NCBI GenBank assembly: GCA_027604505.1
Contig: JADIIX010000018.1
Span: 7,946-71,945 of the forward strand
Source: Gonapodya sp. JEL0774
Lineage: Eukaryota; Monoblepharomycota; Monoblepharidomycetes; Monoblepharidales; Gonapodyaceae
Reading direction: 5' to 3'
DNA: 64,000 nt
The translations under genes and the position numbers were made by a program. A model generated the notes under the pieces. The model did no database searches. It worked only from the letters and a program-made list of their open reading frames with translations, and was not told the DNA's origin. The stretch's first letter is position 1, and the number at the start of each line of letters is the position of its first letter. Below, piece after piece: positions 13,201 to 26,992 of this stretch.

Positions 13201-14926
13201 TGACAAGCACCAGAAAGGCAACTCGACGACACAAACCTTCGATTCCATCCTTCACAGCTGCGTTTGGGAAAAAAGGGACAAGACATAACATTAACAAGGA
13301 TAATAGACCATCACTCTGGACTCTCACCTGTGACGACTATGATAAACAGCAACGGCAGTGCTGTTATGATGGGGCTCACAAGGGCAAACTCGGGTGTCGT
13401 TTGGAGAATAATGAGTGCGAGGAAATAGAAATTGGCGAGACCACGGAACTGCTCCAACAAGTTCTAGGAACATGACGGGGGTGAATTAAGGATCATCGGC
13501 TCAGAGTGTGACAAGACATCACAATTTAAGTCACCTTTGGTAAGAAAGTCACGATCGAGTACTTGGCGGTTCGCACAGCATTCCCTGAATAGTTCTGCTT
13601 CACACCACCATGAGTATCTGCCCATTCTCCTTCAGGTTCGAGATTCACAAATATCCTTCGAGGTTCCAAGTTCCGTTCCCGCTTCACATTCCCCCCGACA
13701 AACACATACTTGAGTGCGTCGACGAAAGGTTTTGCCGTGACTCGAAAATCAAAGTCGAACGGTGTTTTAGAGGGCAGCGCAGGGGCGAAAGAATCCGTAA
13801 AACGGCGTTTAACGTCGTTGAACAGGGTCACAGGATGATACGGGTGACGGCTCGGGTAGCGAGGGTGATTTCGTGCCGCCGACGCCCGTCGTCCAGATGA
13901 CAACTCCGAACCCATCGAGCCACGACCGTACAGGAGGGGTTCGTTCTGAGGTCCAATAGGGCTGATGGGTGACGGTGCTCGCGTGAGTGTGTTTGCATTC
14001 AGCTCAACAGAGCTTCCCATAGATCTCCGAGGGAGCGTGAGAGCAGGTTCGGATTTCCGTCTGAGGTGGGCGGGCCTGCTTGACACGGCGGCGTGTTTTG
14101 GCACCATCGGGCGGCGAAGTGCCGAGCCTGTGAACTCCGGCTCAGTGCGAGATCTCGGTGAGTCGGGTGAGCGTGGCGACACGCGGTCCGAGGACGTGGA
14201 ACCCTGACCGACACCGGACCCCGCACCCGTGGCACCACGCAAAGCGGAGTGTATGTCGAGGAGCAAAGATGGATTGCGGAGACGGCCACCGTTACTCTGT
14301 GAATGCGAGTGACCGGGGGCGACGGAAGGGTGAGACCCTGAGAAGCGGGACTGGGCGTTGAGGGGGACCGAGGAGCGACGTGGGCCGTAGTCAGGGCGTG
14401 CCCGCGATACAGAGGATGGCTGGTTCACATCGTCTGTATTCTCTTCATCTGTTTGTGCTCCTTCACCGACAACCTTTGCCCCGGAGAAGGTCACCAAGTG
14501 ACGCCCCTTGACACCCGAGGAGTTGGAATTGGAGCGGTCTTTGGAAAGAGATGGACGATGAAGCAAGGCTGCGGGCACGGATGGGTTCAGAAGAGCACTG
14601 GAGTGTGGAAGCATGCTCTCGGACCCGGTACTGATGGACGAGCGCCGAGTGTGATTGGAGGGAGTGGCTGACGCTGCAATTTGTCCAATTTCTGAGGTTT
14701 TCTCGCCGTCAAACGACAACGGAAAATCACTAAGAAGATTTGAAGTCGATGCCAAGGCTTGATTGGTAGAAATCGAAGGAGGCAGCGACGGAGTGGTGAG
14801 AGATCGTTCGTCCAGCACGGGCGCGGGATCCCCAGGCTCCACCCCAGGCTCGTTCATCGCATTTCCACCTGATTCGCTCGTTTCATTTTCTCCACCTGGG
14901 CTAGCCTTGGGTCTGCCCTCGGACAT
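7250..14926 (-). CDS. P4-type phospholipid flippase (Dnf1/2-like)
   Basis: P4-ATPase, moving phospholipids from the outer to the cytosolic leaflet at the plasma membrane, Golgi or endosomes, usually with a Cdc50-family subunit. The first exon (14926 to about 13530) encodes about 460 residues, mostly Ser/Pro-rich, then [15 protein letters not shown] at the entry to the membrane domain. Next come [14 protein letters not shown] after M2, [20 protein letters not shown] and [11 protein letters not shown] in the actuator region, DKTGTLTQN (phosphorylated Asp, about 10870), [46 protein letters not shown] and GDGANDVS then [11 protein letters not shown]. The C-terminus carries [16 protein letters not shown], like the conserved tail motif of Dnf1/Dnf2. 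Compared with the family there are two long insertions, one between M2 and the actuator domain and one after LDGETNLK. The start is an ATG heading a long open exon. Confidence 0.92.
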
Positions 14927-15292
14927 GGGTTGCGATTCGGAGACCGATCCAGACTAGTCCCAGCACTCAGCGACCAGGCGGGGCTCAAGTTGCTCCCACA
15001 AGAAAGCACGCAAAAGTTTAGTATTGGTGTGAAGGAGATTGGATGGGGAGGCAGGCGGCAAATGGGACGAAATAGGAAGTGTGGTCGAGGCATGATCAGC
15101 CGATATGGGCAGAGCTAGTAGACAGTTCCGTTAGAGACTGTTCCGTTCACAAAGTCGATATAGATTCGGAGTTGCTTCTAAACGATTACTATTGCCGTAG
15201 ACTCTTTCCTACAACTAACAGGTACAATTGCCCAGTGCCCCTTTGATCACAGACTCGTACCGCTGGGAAAGGGTTCAAGTTTTTCATTACTA
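14927..15292. other. Intergenic region, flippase to pICln
   Basis: A gap of 366 bp between the flippase start and the pICln stop. It must hold the flippase promoter and 5' UTR and the pICln 3' end. I see no gene or clear motif. Confidence 0.5.
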
Positions 15293-16503
15293 CTAAGGAG
15301 TTTCCTCCATTGGGTCCTCCTCCCCATGTTCAGGATTCGACTGCCCCACGAGTGCCGATTGCCCATTAGCTCCAGCGTCTTCACGTCGACCACGCCTGTT
15401 CGCATACGGGTGGAATCGAGTTGTGGGAGGAGGCTAAAACCGCAACAGATAAGGCACTATTGCTAGCGCGTACATGTCGATCTGCTACTCCTTTCAGGGG
15501 TTCAAACTCACCTCAAGGGCATCTTCCATTTCTTCCAGTCTCCTTCGGCCTTCCTCGGTCAGGCTCTCCGCCCCTTCCGCAGTGAAGAACCATCCACTCG
15601 GGTCCATGTTGGCGAACGCCGGGTCGTCGGCAGAGATGAAGGCGTCCCCGGGGTCAGAGTTATCGAACGCATTCCCGGAGTTTGTGGAGGGTTGAGCAGA
15701 GGCAGCGGTGGATAAAGCCTGCCACAGAGGGTCGACTGCAAGGAGATTTTGAAAGAGGATCGGCACCGAATCCATCGCATTAAAATATGACAATGACAAC
15801 CCACGTTGGCTCACATCACTTGGCGCAAATCGAACTTCCAAGAATGGTTCATAGCCGTCCTCCGCGAGGTCTCCCTCGCCCTCCGGTTCCACATCTTCCC
15901 ATTCGGTGTCATCGACGGTGTGCAAGCCGTTGCCATTCGCCTGGTCGCCAGTGTCATTGTCAGCGTCTTCTTCCTCCTCCTTCTTACGCGCTAGGGCGCG
16001 TTCTCTCCTCCAACCATCGTTCAGGGCCGTCTTTGCTTCAGGAACCTCTGTCCCATTTGTGTCGAGCACTTCGGTGTCCTCCAGCTGGCAGTATATGCAG
16101 GGTGGAAATGGATCCGGCAAATCACGCAAAGGAGTGGGAGATCGTGATGTAGCATAAATGGCGAGACTGCTAAGTGGAATCGAGGCACCTCGAGATGCAG
16201 ATTGAGAAAACCATATCAGGGAGCTGGTTGGGGGGATTCATTCAAATGTTCAAGCACACAATTGCTGCAGCATTTCCAACTCCATGAAAAGGAAAAGAAA
16301 GAAACGAGATGATGGACTCACTCATGGGTGACCCAGACGTCGCCAGTTCCTTCCAGTCCCACCGACGCGATGCTTGGACCGAATCTGCATAAGACATTCT
16401 GCAAATGGAAAGGAGAAGGAACCTGTGGGGCAGAAACATTGGAATCCGCCTGCGATGTCTCGCTGTCGATGGATGGTGGATTGGATAGAATAGTTATGGG
16501 CAT
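15293..16503 (-). CDS. pICln/Lot5-family methylosome subunit
   Basis: Homologue of pICln (CLNS1A), the chaperone that binds Sm proteins for PRMT5-methylosome snRNP assembly; its fold is PH-like. The exon starting at the ATG at 16503 (MPITILSNPPS) contains GLEGTGDVWVTHE, matching the glycine-rich first strands (G.G.LYVTESR) of pICln. The next exon reads ASIPLSSLAIYATSR, then CIYCQLEDTE, the acidic run EWEDVEPEGEGDLAEDGYEP, and FLEVRFAPSD, as in the family. The frame then hits a GAG|GTGAGT donor at about 15513, and a final exon from about 15433 (PPPTTRFHPYANRRGR) ends PMEETP at TAG 15293-15295. The acidic loop and tail are family-like. The start is the first ATG that leaves the domain intact. 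Confidence 0.78.
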
Positions 16504-16639
16504 TGATTCGTACAGGAACGTTACAGTGTTTGGGCGTCCCAACTCCGTCACCTGCACAAATATGCATGATTTTCATCAGGTGCACACAATGGAAGGCAAT
16601 GACTACAGTATTGCACCCGAGATATCACAATGTATGAAA

Positions 16640-19651
<3,012 letters not shown>

Positions 19652-20030
19652 TGCAACGGGATGAAGTTGGTCTGCAAGGGAATGTTCTGGGTGCGAAGTG
19701 AGGCCAGCTGGAGCGGGCCTGCAGGGACACTGCAAAATCCTTGCTTCAAACACGATGCCTTTCGTCTCGTGAGTTGCTGGAAAACCTCACTCCGTAAACT
19801 TGGGCTTCACACATGGAGCGGCGATTTCTATCTGTGTGTCGAGCGGTGTACCGACAGGATGCTTCTCTGTTCCAGCTTATCTACTTGGAGGACTGGAGGG
19901 TGGAGCACTCAAACCAATTACCAGAAATATCAGAGTTATATTGCATCAGCAAACTTTGCGCAGAGATATACGAAGAATCGATCATTTAGGCTTGCGGGAC
20001 TCGATCTCGAAAAACGCGTTTCTTGGGAAC
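19652..20030. promoter_or_regulatory. Shared divergent promoter region
   Basis: About 380 bp separate the divergent starts of the adenylate kinase and the complex I subunit, so both promoters must lie here unless an upstream exon of the complex I gene was missed. No specific element is recognised. Confidence 0.35.
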
Positions 20031-20649
20031 ATGTTATGCACCAACCTTCCGCCCAACCTGAATTTTCAACTCAGGAATCTTCCCAAGAACACACCATATC
20101 CCTTTGTTGCCGCCCAGCCGGATCCCATCACTGTCGTTCGGTATCTTCGGGCAACAGATTACTTGGCTCTCACAACCTTGACTGTCGGTTTCCCGTCCGC
20201 ATTTTTTATCTGGGGTGGGTCAGAACAGATGCTTGCAAGCAGTGCGTGACATTTAAATGGCCCGCGCTACCGCTTGTGCGCAGAGCGCCTTCAACCCTCT
20301 GGACACCCACGATTTGTGGGGAGGGCAGCATTGCTGCAAGTCCCCATGTACGCTACTCTGAGTTTTGCTGCTGTCTACATCAACTCTCTCAGTGGGTGTC
20401 CTTTCTTGTGGCGCTGCTCCCTTATCAACTCCCGTTCTGATGACGTTGTGTATGTCGCTTCAATTCATCATTAGTGCGTTTCTGGGGCTGGAAGGAAAAT
20501 TCGATTGAAGCTAAGAGATACGCACAGGATTCAGCAGCTGGTACTCTGGTAAGCTGACACTTCCCCACTCATCATTGAGCTGAGGTGTTTACTTCATTTG
20601 TATCATACCCCCGACTCTGCAGAAACCCACATGGTGGAACTGGGGTTAA
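20031..20649 (+). CDS. NADH:ubiquinone oxidoreductase 21 kDa subunit (fungal type)
   Basis: Accessory subunit of mitochondrial complex I. The recognisable part is NTPYPFVAAQPDPITVVRYL then RATDYLALTTLTVGFPSAFF, which matches the N-terminal domain of the fungal 21 kDa subunit (YP.I..DP....VRY.RPSDY). After an intron from about 20214 (GTGGGTCAG) the protein continues ERLQPSGHPRFVGRAALLQV, PMYATLSFAAVYINSLS, then VRFWGWKENSIEAKRYAQDS, the C-terminal RFWGW signature of the family. A last intron (20560-20622) leads to KPTWWNWG and TAA 20647-20649. One or two hydrophobic segments fit an inner-membrane protein. The chosen ATG at 20031 is the nearest in frame; an upstream non-coding or coding exon cannot be excluded. 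Confidence 0.72.
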
Positions 20650-20712
20650 TTTCTTGCAACAATGCGTGTAATTCTTGAGCAAGAAAGTATCTACATAAAT
20701 GGAGTGCGATTT

Positions 20713-23700
20713 CTACGATCTAAAGTACTGTGCCATCGTGTGTGCAAACTCCATAACTTGGGGGAACAATGCCCCCACAGAATCGTTGATAATGCCTTCA
20801 AAGTAGGCGATGGCTTCCTCCTCAGTGAGATCGAGACGAAACTTTTCTTGAACCTGTTTTGCAGCAAAGGTGAAACTGCTGGGACTTCGTGATCCCGCCC
20901 GAACAGCACGCTCACCTTCGCCACCGCTTTATCCGGCTCCATGGCAATATCTGGAAGTTTGGATTCAACCATGAGTGACATCAAATTCAAAATAAGATTC
21001 GCACTCCTGCGAATGGTGGTGAACGCAATGAAACAGAAATTTCTGAACTGCTGGAACATGGGGGATTGGGTGCCACCCATGGCTTCCACCATTTCTGTGC
21101 ATAATTTCATAGGAGGAGGGAATGGCTTGGGATCTCGGCCAAGGATGAAGGAGAAATCGACATGGAAAAGACGGCCATCAGGTGTGAGGAGGAGGTTATC
21201 AAGGTGGCGGTCGCCGACACCCAACAAGTAGGTTACCACACAATAGCCGGCTTGGTGATGGGAAAGATCAGCGTTAGATGAAAGTAAACCTGGATCGCAG
21301 TCCCCAATCCAACACCTACCGCAACTACGAATATAGTTATCCATCGCATTCTTCGAGACACCAAATGTTTCTTCCGCTGTGTCGTCCCTGTTGTGTTCCC
21401 TCAGATAGTTGAGTAAGCTCCCGTTGTAATCCGCCAAGATGGTAGCAAGTGCCAAATTGGGGATGAACTGGACCAACCCATGGTCAACACCAGTTGCCAG
21501 AACACGATATGGGGTCAGCCTCAGGTCCAAGTTCTCCTTGCGGAGCAAACGGTCCATAAGCGTGATAATTTGAATGCAAAGTTGGTCTTGTCGCAGGTCA
21601 TCCCCAGTTTTAAAAATGATCGGGTACTCGCTGCCGTCCGTACAGCGAAAGCTTATCCGGAGTGGGCTCAACACGGACCTGAAGACTGAGGCGCGCTCGT
21701 GAATAATTCCCGTGACTTGTACGGAAGGGTCGAGAGGGAGAGAGAGGGGTGGAAATGACACGAGCCCGTTTTTCGGGTCAGCGAGGATTGACTGGAGCCG
21801 AGCAACCTTCTTGCCGCGCGACTCCTTGCTGAATCGGATCTCCTTAGATATTCCAACAAGAGAGCCAATGAGCTCACCCTGTCGACGCAAAGTATCGCGA
21901 CGGTGGGTCCCATCCGAAGTCTGTCGAAAAGAGTTGCACGTTCTCACAAACTTGGCTACAATTCTCGGCATCTTCAATCTTAATCTACCGTTCAACGCAC
22001 CTCAACAACTGTCCCAATAAACTGGTAGGCCGCCTTCGCATACAGCTTCCCCCACACTTTATCTTCGCACTCCACCATCAGGTACCAGTGAAACAGGTTG
22101 CCCAATACTGGGTTCCGGATGGATCGTGCAACGAGAAACTCAGCCAAAGGGGACTCAGAAACATCGGCAGCAGCAGAAAGACCCTCGAACTTGAGTGCTT
22201 GAACGAGTTGGACTAGGAAGAGTTGCAGGTCCTGCGATAGAAGACGAGAGCAACATTTCCACCACATTTTGTCAATAATGGCGGAGTCTCGTCGAGCTTG
22301 ACCCACCTCATCATCCGCCTTTCTCAACTGTGCTACGGCGAAGCCTCTTACTTGTCTATTCCCGACCCCAGGTCCTAGCATTTCCAAAGCATCCTCTACG
22401 CTCACCTCCCCCCACATTGGAAGTAAATCTGCCGCTTGGCGAGCTTCCACGGGATCCGACCAAGCGACGCACTTGAGAAATTTTGTGGTAGCTCGCCGGT
22501 CCCGCGTGAGGTGGTACCGGAACTTCCAGATGAGGTCTTTCTCCTCGGAAGTAAGCGCATGGGAGGGAGGGTATTGCACGATTCGCTGACGGTGGCGGGT
22601 GGAGGGTGGAGAACAAGACAATGTAGTTATTTTCTCCGCACGTCTCAGAACACCTGCACTTTTCCCTTTCTACTCACGTTGAGCTCATCCCTTATCTTAG
22701 CATTCGGTTTCAAATCCCTATCCATCGGTCCGTTTCTATGGGACCTCACCAATCTTCTGTGCTTCGCCTCGTAAATGTTATCAAGGAACGCTTCAGGATC
22801 CGACACGACCACGATCTCGGCGTCTGCAAGGCGGGGAGCTGGAGGTGTTGGGTACTCCTTGACAAGATCAGGAGGAGTGATAGTTCGGCAGTCGGTGGAA
22901 GAAAGATGCGGGGAGACAAGGAGGTACCCACCCTTTCATGGTAAACAAGGGGAAAGTCGAACTGCGGAAGGTCGATGTAGAGGTACAGGTTGTTTGAGGT
23001 CGCAATTTCTTTCTGGTGGATCCACACCCCGCAACGACCCGAATCGTAGAGATGAGCCGGTAAGCAGACAGGAAGGAGAATACATGAGAATAACCCACAG
23101 CGTTAATTTTTTCTATTTCACGGAAGGCGAGATTATCCAGCCAGTCCAACTTTTGAACATCACCTCGCTCGTATTTGCGCATAAGCTGCAGGAGGATTTA
23201 AGCGTTCACCGGTTTCTGTGTTGGTACAAACGCATTCACTATCAGACTGCAACAGCTCTTACCTTTTCTATGCGGTTCATTTCCCCTGGTTGGCCTGACG
23301 CATAGCCCGGTGTGGAGGATTCTACCCGCCCGTCGGCAGCCTTGCTGGTCCAGATGAGGAGCTTGTGCTTTCCGGTTTTGAGGGTACTGAAAGAGTGATT
23401 AATCACATGACACTAAATAGCATCCCCATTCAAAACGGAGTTCACAGAGAATGTTCTTACTTGCTTGGGCCGAACAAGCGGAATGTGGTTCCGCCTAGCA
23501 GCCGGCTTTTGCGAGGAGCGTAAGGTTCGTAGACATTAATGACGAGTTGGGAAGTTAAAGGCAGATCGCAGAATCTTATTGGGAAGGTGAGCCATTCGTT
23601 CCAGCTGGTGCGGAAAGCATAGGTGTGTGATGTTGGAGGTGTGCTTCATTATTGAGAAAGCGGGAAAATGGCAAGACATACGCAAGTTTGTTGGTGAATG

Positions 23701-24193
23701 CCCTATATGATGTTCTGATGGGCTCGACAAGAGCTCGGTTCTCCGCCCATATCTCGCATGTCACAAAGAGCTCGGGCAAATCCGCGCTGAGTGGATTAAG
23801 AGCACAAGGTCCAAGAGTAAGAAAAGCTTCAGTGAATCACGCAGTAGTGAGCACATGGACGGCACGAACAGGGCTGAAAATTTCAGAAATGGATCTTGGA
23901 GCAGGTGGAAGCTGTCCATCTTTTGTCGATTGCCCTCGAGAGATGCACTTTATGAGTTAAGCAGGAGGTAGGCATGACACTGTATTGAGTGAGAAGACCG
24001 AGATGCCAAGAAACTTGGTGAACGCCGTACATTTTCACCGAGACTGTGAGTTCGAGCTCCTGGTATGAGATGGGATCCAGTTTGCATACGGGGCTCCAGA
24101 AGTCTAAACTGCTCAATGAACACGAACGCTTGAATAGCAAAAAGTGAAATCCTTTGATTCCTGATCAGCACTCGTCTTTGGTGGGCCAGACAT
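20713..24193 (-). CDS. VPS34: Class III phosphatidylinositol 3-kinase (Vps34)
   Basis: Makes PI3P for endosomal sorting and autophagy. The start is the ATG at 24193 (MSGPPKTSADQESKDF). The order is C2 (LELTVSVKMYG; FCDLPLTSQLVINVYEPYAP; LYLYIDLPQFDFPLVYHE), helical/PIK domain (LTSEEKDLIWKFRYHLTRDR; YAKAAYQFIGTVVEV) and kinase domain. The kinase part has IIFKTGDDLRQDQLCIQI, DHGLVQFIPN, the catalytic loop GVGDRHLDNLL and HVDFSFILGRDPKPFPPPMK. An intron with GTGAGCG donor near 20911 joins PDKAVAK to VQEKFRLDLTEEEAIAYFEG, and the protein ends MEFAHTMAQYFRS at TAG 20713-20715, the typical Vps34 C-terminus that contacts the membrane. All catalytic motifs are intact. The start lies about 100 bp from the divergent CBP3 gene. 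Confidence 0.95.
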
Positions 24194-24294
24194 AAGCGGG
24201 GAGGGGAATGGAGCAGGGTGTTCGTTTGCGCTCTAAGTCACTGCCCAAATGCCATTACATGTAACAACCTCCATAATAATACTACCTTGCAATC

Positions 24295-25330
24295 ATGTCC
24301 AGACACGCTCTGAATCTTGCATCTAACCACACAATAAGCAAAGCGTGCTCACGTCTGCCGCTGGGCCTCATGTCCTTCATCACCCCCTCCGTGCAAACGC
24401 ATCGTCATCCTCTCAACACAAATGAAAGAAGATTCTCAACATCGTCACCTGTGAGAAATCTCATTCTTTCGCTATTTTCGCAAACTCATTGTAATGCATC
24501 GTGGGACGGCTTGGAATCTGCCCCACTGGGCCCTCTAACTTGTCGATGGGAAAGTCCTTTGAACCAGAGAGTTCATCGCGATCCATCTTCCGCCTCAATC
24601 CAATCTCTCGCGTCCTCAACCGTCGTATGGAGTTTCAAAACGCACTCTCTCTATATCAAATCATCACCCGGCACGTTGAGGATTCCGGGAATCGAGCGTT
24701 TTTTATCGACAGTGAGCTACCCGTTGTCGTTCATCGAAAGACGTCAGGTTGCATTGCTTCTCCACTCCATAACCAAACCAACAAACCCAAATTCTCTGTT
24801 TGCATGATAGCTCTCAAACTTCCTGACACCTTCGAAACCTGGTTTAATCTCACGACGCTCCACTTTTGGATGCTCTCCGCACGTGGCCGTGCAATAGGTG
24901 ACCCCTGGAAAACCATGTCCCGCGACATGTCGGAAATTCTTTGGACAGACTGCGAAAAGAGACTCTATGAGGGAGGCGTCACCAACTTCACGCTCATCAA
25001 TCGAGGTCTGAAAGACCTCGTTGCTGCGCACTACGGCCACCTCCTAGCTTACGACGAAGGACTTGCAAAGGGTGACGCAATTCTTGCAGGAGCATTGTGG
25101 AGGTGTGTATTTTTCTTTCATTCTAATATTTCGTATGATGGATTATTAGGAGCTCAACAAACTCTCGACCAAGGAATCTCTTCGAGGGTTCACCGACCGT
25201 CCCGATCGCACCCATATCCTTGACTGTAGCCTATGTGCGCCGAGAACTCGTCAGAATCGACGAAACTGATGATGGGGATCTGCTACGGGCAGCATTTGCG
25301 TTCGGGAAAGCGCGGTCGTACGAAATTTAG
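24295..25330 (+). CDS. CBP3: Ubiquinol-cytochrome c chaperone (Cbp3/UQCC1)
   Basis: Mitochondrial factor that, with Cbp6 in yeast, supports synthesis and assembly of cytochrome b of complex III. The first exon (MSRHALNLASNHTISKACSR...) is rich in Ser, Arg and hydrophobic residues with few acids, fitting a mitochondrial targeting peptide. The conserved domain follows: LYQIITRHVEDSGNRAFFID, an intron with GTGAGC donor at about 24711 ending at 24808, then LKLPDTFETWFNLTTLHFWM, LKDLVAAHYGHLLAYDEGLA and KGDAILAGALWR. After a short intron (25103-25149) the protein ends LTVAYVRRELVRIDETDDGD and FAFGKARSYEI at TAG 25328-25330. The domain matches the family from the tyrosine-rich start to the C-terminal arginine helix. 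Confidence 0.85.
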
Positions 25331-25499
25331 AAGCTTAGAGACTCACGTGCTAGGATCTTTATAATCTCAGGACATGATTTTGGATGCAATTTGCATCAAG
25401 TTCCATTGTTGTATTTCCGTTGATTCAACAAGTGCTGCGGCCATGTGATGAAGTCAATCCTCGGTCCTCCATTCAGTTATTTGTCTCAAGTTTCTCATC

Positions 25500-26200
25500 A
25501 TGCTTATCAAGGTACTGTTCTAAAGCGCTCATTCCAGCCCATCCTACCCGTCATTCTCACGTTTGCGCTGAACTTTGCATTTCCCTGTTTTCAGGTGAAG
25601 ACCCTCACTGGACGCGAGGTCAGATTTCGTTATCGTGGGTCGGGTTTTCCACGTGTGTCCAGCAGACTTATTTCTTCTCTCGTTTTTGCCCTACCGTGAA
25701 TTTGTTGACAATGGAAAAGATTGAGATTGACATCGAGCCTGATGACAAGGTGAAGAGGAAATGTCGTGTGGTGATGGGGGGTGCACTTTCCTGACATTCC
25801 TGTTATTTACATCGTAACATCACGTATCCTATACCCCGGTGTATGTCTGGATTACGACACAGATCCGGCGCATCAAAGAACGCGTGGAGGAGAAAGAGGG
25901 AATCGCCCCCGACCAGCAGAGGCTCATTTTCGGTGGGAAGTGAGTTGCAAGTTGCACGAGGGGCAGAAGCTCAATTCGCTGTGATATTGACGGTTGGCTG
26001 TTTTTTTCCTCACTTGGGTGGATTCCATTACAGGCAAATGTTAGTCTTTCTAGTCCGACCGGTGTTTATCCGGAATCAACTCACTCTAACAGGTTCTTTC
26101 ATTCCACCACAACAGGACCGACGAGAAGACCGCCAGGGAAAGCGGAATTGAGAGCGGCAACGTATTGCACTTGGTGCTGGCGCTCAGGGGGGGACAGTAA
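25500..26200 (+). CDS. RUB1: NEDD8/Rub1 ubiquitin-like modifier precursor
   Basis: Ubiquitin-like modifier that is attached to cullins to activate SCF-type ligases. Six coding exons can be placed exactly: 25500-25511, 25595-25618, 25720-25749, 25863-25939, 26034-26039 and 26116-26200, giving 234 nt or 77 residues plus stop. The product reads [56 protein letters not shown] and [12 protein letters not shown]. Isoleucine 44 lies in LIFGGK, the diglycine is at 75-76, and a single Gln follows that must be cut off by a Yuh1/UCHL3- or NEDP1-type protease. EIEIDIEP and the KERVEEKEG helix mark NEDD8 rather than ubiquitin. The 76-residue mature length is exactly that of the family and supports the exon model. 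Confidence 0.93.
26034..26039 (+). other. 6-nt microexon of NEDD8
   Basis: The sequence CATTACAG|GCAAAT|GTTAGT shows a 3' splice site, six bases and a 5' splice site. Included, it completes the Lys codon and encodes Gln and most of Met in GGKQMTDEK, giving the family-standard 76-residue mature protein. Skipping it would keep the frame but delete two residues. Confidence 0.85.
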
Positions 26201-26283
26201 ATATTCTCTCGGTTGTGACGGCACGTAGACGTTCTACTGTAGGGCAATTATACAGTCTATGGTACATTTACTCAAACCATTTC

Positions 26284-26907
26284 TCAATGCTTTTTCTTCT
26301 TTGATAAGTAAGCGTCCAGCGCATCAACGTTTTGGCGCTTGTTCGTTAACTGTGGCTGATGTGAAGAGTTGTGCCTGGATTTCCCAATAGCGGAAAGTTT
26401 GCTGTCATCTTCTCGAAATCCGTGGTCCGATGGCTTTGAATGGGAAGGTTTGGATTCGTCTGTAACCAGCATGATCAACGCGAGAGAAGACACACAGCAC
26501 CTCGACAATTCATACCTCTTGCACTGCCATCTCCATCAGTTCCCGTGTTCATTGCTCTACCAAATTTCTCCGTGGAGCGATCCCCGACTTGCGTGAGCTT
26601 CTTCTTGAGCTCGTTATCTACCCACAAAGGCTTTGGTGAAGACTGCGGAGTAGCACCCAACCCAAGCCTAAAACAAGATAGGGTAAGCCATGTTGCAACG
26701 GCTACAATCTAGCAGTTCATCGTGGCTCCTCGTACTGGAATCGTACCTATCCCCTTTAACCCCCACTGGCCTGGAGAGGGGCTCGTCCACCACATCGTCA
26801 TCTGGCCAATCACCCGCGGCCCACGCCTCGGCCGTCTCGCGAGCTAGGCGTAAAGAAATGTCGATGCGAGCATGGAGGGTGGATTCGTCTTGATTTGGAT
26901 CGGGCAT
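26284..26907 (-). CDS. Small charged protein of unknown function
   Basis: Three exons, start ATG 26907 (MPDPNQDESTLHARIDISLR), stop TGA 26284-26286, about 170 residues. Exon 1 has LRLARETAEAWAAGDWPDDD; after an intron (donor GTACGATTC near 26747) comes LGLGATPQSSPKPLWVDNEL then KKKLTQ; after a second intron (GTATGAATTG to GGTTACAG, near 26510-26455) a polar tail ends QNVDALDAYLSKKKKH. The protein is hydrophilic, likely disordered, with a C-terminal lysine cluster that could be a nuclear signal. The central RLGLGA-type motif recalls a small family of uncharacterised eukaryotic proteins (DUF3245-like), a weak resemblance from memory. It is convergent with NEDD8 and divergent from the SIKE-like gene, with 85 bp between starts. 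Confidence 0.6.
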
Positions 26908-26992
26908 AGAAGGCTCATTGTTTGATACTTTGGAATCCTTGACCAAAGTGATAGTCCTCGGACATCACCGTAATAATATTCATCTTACTACT

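Noticed and set aside
13965-14671. Plus-strand frames opposite the flippase first exon
   Set aside because: Antisense to a Ser/Pro-rich exon, which commonly gives open shadow frames.
19661-20030. Long plus-strand open frame over the adenylate kinase start region as an N-terminal extension of the complex I subunit
   Set aside because: It overlaps the adenylate kinase coding start and its frame does not carry into the conserved YPF...DP...VRY segment.
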